A stretch of DNA of 64,000 bases from Caballeronia sp. SEWSISQ10-4 2 (lineage in GTDB: Bacteria > Pseudomonadota > Gammaproteobacteria > Burkholderiales > Burkholderiaceae). Every line of letters starts with the position of its first letter. Position 1 is the stretch's first letter. The position numbers were made by a program, and so were the translations under genes. Below are positions 62,493 through 64,000 of the stretch, in pieces. Location: positions 1 through 64,000 of the forward strand of contig NZ_JALPRJ010000014.1 of assembly GCF_030464885.1 (NCBI RefSeq), in the 5' to 3' direction. The notes below the pieces were generated by a model. That model was not told the DNA's origin and ran no database searches. It worked only from the letters and a program-made list of their open reading frames with translations.

Positions 62493-62949
62493 CGGGTCGA
62501 TCGGGCGCAGCGCGCATGATGCGTCACGGCGAGTGCAGTTCAGGACCCGCTGCAGTGCGCGTGCCGTTTTCGCTCGCACCGCAGAGAAAGGCAAATGTTT
62601 CGCGAGCGAAGCGTACTTTGGCAACGGCGGCGAGGCCTGTGCCGACGACCACGAGCTTCGACAGGAGCAAGGCAAGCGCCCCCCGTGGCGTGGATACGCT
62701 CGCGCGCGCTCACTTCGCCCTTGGGCGGGGCTCCCCGCCGAGGTCGAGCTCCTGCGTTCATATCCTCAAGCTCCTCTCAGTCCGATTTCTCGCTTGACAA
62801 AGTAACAGACCTGTTCGTAACATTAAAGAAACTTACAGGTTAGTCACTTTATGAGGAATAGCCATGCAGGTAATAGAAGCAGGGACCTTCTCAGGCTGTC
62901 GCAGGAAATCGTTAATGTCGAAGCCATGGCGTAAAGCTGGAACTGAATC
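62493..62949. other. Intergenic region with promoter of the MaoC gene
   Basis: The first 300 bases are GC-rich and have no recognisable gene. A sharp compositional drop at about 62770 leads into an AT-richer promoter region with a good -35 box, and then a possible leader ORF. The break suggests a junction between DNA of different origin. Confidence 0.4.
62794..62823 (+). promoter_or_regulatory. Sigma-70-type promoter
   Basis: A perfect -35 box TTGACA (62794-62799) is followed after 18 bases by TAACAT (4 of 6 matches to TATAAT). It reads toward the MaoC-type gene. The surrounding sequence is AT-rich compared with the flanks. Confidence 0.5.
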
Positions 62950-62962
62950 ATGGATCAGTTGA
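62864..62962 (+). CDS. Possible leader ORF overlapping the MaoC gene
   Basis: An ATG at 62864 preceded by AGGAATAGCC opens a 32-codon frame whose stop (TGA, 62960-62962) overlaps the first codons of the MaoC gene by 13 bases. The overlap suggests translational coupling or a control peptide. Composition is Lys/Arg/Ser-rich. It could be chance. Confidence 0.3.
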   Translation: MQVIEAGTFSGCRRKSLMSKPWRKAGTESWIS

Positions 62963-63417
62963 GCGAGCGCTATCTAGAAGATTTTGCAGTGGGGCAAACG
63001 TTCGGTTCAGGGCGATTGCGCATCGACAAGGAGCGGATCCTCGCGTTCGCTGCCGAATTCGATCCACAGCCCTTCCACCTCAATGAGGCGGCGGCGGGGC
63101 GCTCGATTTTCGGTGGGCTGGCCGCCAGCGGCTGGCACACAGCCGCCGTGACGATGCGGTTAATGATTGAGACCGAACTCAAGCCGGCTGGCGGCTTCGT
63201 CGGCGCTGGCCTCGACGAGTGTCGTTGGCCCCGGCCAGTGCGCCCCGGTGACGAGTTGCGCGTCGAGTGCGAGGTGATCGAGGTGAGACCGTCAAAGTCT
63301 CGTCCAGAGCAAGGCCTGATCAAGCTCCGAACGACCACGCTGAACCAGGACGACGAGGCCGTGCTGGTGCATGTCGTGAACATGGTCGTGCCGCGCCGGA
63401 AACAACATTCGTCTTGA
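62950..63417 (+). CDS. MaoC-family dehydratase/hydratase
   Basis: A 155-residue hot-dog-fold protein of the MaoC/FAS2 group. It starts with ERYLEDFAVGQTFGSGRLRI. The hydratase signature FDPQPFHLNEAAA near residue 36 carries the Asp and His that hydrate enoyl groups, and GLAASGWHTAAVTMRLM follows. Such enzymes hydrate enoyl-CoA or act in acyl-CoA and short-chain acid metabolism. The gene precedes a 3-hydroxyisobutyrate-dehydrogenase-type gene by 78 bases, so the pair may work in one catabolic route. No good ribosome-binding site directly precedes the ATG, in line with coupling to the upstream short ORF. Confidence 0.9.
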   Translation: MDQLSERYLEDFAVGQTFGSGRLRIDKERILAFAAEFDPQPFHLNEAAAGRSIFGGLAASGWHTAAVTMRLMIETELKPAGGFVGAGLDECRWPRPVRPGDELRVECEVIEVRPSKSRPEQGLIKLRTTTLNQDDEAVLVHVVNMVVPRRKQHSS

Positions 63418-63495
63418 TACCGCAAAGCGGGATTGCGCGACAACGTATCCGACCGCGTTGCCCCAAGCGCTAACCACCTTAGGATTGAGGTAAAT

Positions 63496-64000
63496 ATGGA
63501 CATCGGTTTCATCGGCTTGGGCGTCATGGGACAGCCTATGGCGCTCAATCTGGCCCGCGCAGGCACGCAACTCATTGTCTGGAATCGCTCCGTTGACAGA
63601 TGCGAGTCTTTGGGAGCGGCGGGCGCAACCGTCGCGACGAATCCTGCCGAGATATATAAACGGACCCGAGTGGTATTCCTGATGCTGGTCGACGGCGACG
63701 CAATCGACGCGGTCCTCGGCCGCGGCACCTCGGAGTTCAGCGCGAACATCGCGCACCACACGATCGTCAACATGGGGACGACCTCGCCCGACTACTCGCG
63801 CGGACTCGAAGCCGACATTCGCAACGCCGGCGGCACCTATGTGGAAGCGCCTGTTTCGGGCTCGCGCAAGCCCGCCGAGGCGGGCCAGCTCGTGGCGATG
63901 CTGGCGGGCGAAGACGCGGCTGTCGAAAGCATCCGCCCTCTGCTCGAGCCAATCTGCCACCAGACGATTGTGTGCGGTCCGGTTCCGAGCGGGCTTTTCA
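63496..64000 (+). CDS. 3-hydroxyisobutyrate-dehydrogenase-family oxidoreductase (partial)
   Basis: The 5' 168 codons of an NAD(P)-dependent beta-hydroxyacid dehydrogenase; the gene runs off the window. It begins [21 protein letters not shown], the Rossmann motif, followed by VWNRS, the region that helps select NAD or NADP. The substrate-binding signature [15 protein letters not shown] is near residue 117. The conserved catalytic Lys lies beyond the window end. GAGG sits 5 bases before the ATG. With the MaoC gene it suggests degradation of a branched or hydroxylated short acid, which is only a guess. Confidence 0.9.
   Translation, partial: MDIGFIGLGVMGQPMALNLARAGTQLIVWNRSVDRCESLGAAGATVATNPAEIYKRTRVVFLMLVDGDAIDAVLGRGTSEFSANIAHHTIVNMGTTSPDYSRGLEADIRNAGGTYVEAPVSGSRKPAEAGQLVAMLAGEDAAVESIRPLLEPICHQTIVCGPVPSGLF

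Overview
The window looks like a chromosomal or megaplasmid segment of a member of the Burkholderiaceae, most likely Paraburkholderia or Caballeronia. The support is the high GC content, strong third-position G/C, and gene families typical of that group: fused ATP-grasp/alpha-E proteins, DUF2126 transglutaminases, an ESPR-type trimeric autotransporter, a three-gene RND pump ending in an OprM-like lipoprotein, and a Burkholderia-type porin. I see no rRNA, tRNA, CRISPR array or intact insertion sequence. The species call is an inference from family content only.

Layout. 0.3-4.75 kb: two small unknown proteins, a DnaJ-like protein with a shortened zinc region, a LysR regulator divergent from a VOC protein, and an orphan HpaC-type flavin reductase. 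4.75-14 kb: a transglutaminase/ATP-grasp cluster (two transglutaminase-fold proteins, a zinc metallopeptidase, a transglutaminase-DUF2126 protein, and a fused circularly permuted ATP-grasp/alpha-E protein), arranged divergently around 6.9 kb. It matches a predicted but little-characterised peptide or amide-bond forming and processing system. 14.9-23.9 kb: a 2065-residue trimeric autotransporter adhesin with long internal duplications, an OmpA-type lipoprotein and a TPR/glycosyltransferase-like protein. 23.9-28 kb: a frameshifted Aer-like chemoreceptor, a glutathione transferase divergent from a LysR regulator, and a TRIC-type channel. 28.1-34 kb: an RND efflux operon on the minus strand. 34-39.4 kb: a small membrane protein, a PhzF-family isomerase, a secreted alpha/beta hydrolase and a Dcp-type M3 peptidase.

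39.9-46.8 kb is the most striking part. A tightly packed operon encodes a NitT/TauT-type ABC importer (binding protein, ATPase, two permeases), a NadC-type quinolinate phosphoribosyltransferase, a PhnN kinase fused to an AMP-phosphorylase-type enzyme, and an FRG-domain protein. The fused enzyme could run NMP + Pi to ribose-1,5-bisphosphate and then to PRPP. PRPP is the co-substrate of NadC. I propose a nucleotide-to-pyridine-nucleotide base-exchange or salvage pathway fed by the importer.

46.8-54.3 kb: a VOC gene remnant, a chemoreceptor with a small downstream partner, then a nucleoside uptake and breakdown operon on the minus strand in pathway order (Tsx-like outer-membrane channel, periplasmic NUP-family protein, NupC transporter, thymidine phosphorylase). 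A 627-base spacer with two TetR-type half-site pairs separates it from a malic enzyme plus AspT-family exchanger pair (54.9-58.3 kb). 58.9-62.5 kb: a porin and a PQQ-dependent membrane glucose dehydrogenase with an even more GC-rich codon pattern than their neighbours. 62.8-64 kb: a promoter, a possible leader ORF, a MaoC-type hydratase and the start of a 3-hydroxyisobutyrate-dehydrogenase-family gene that runs off the window.
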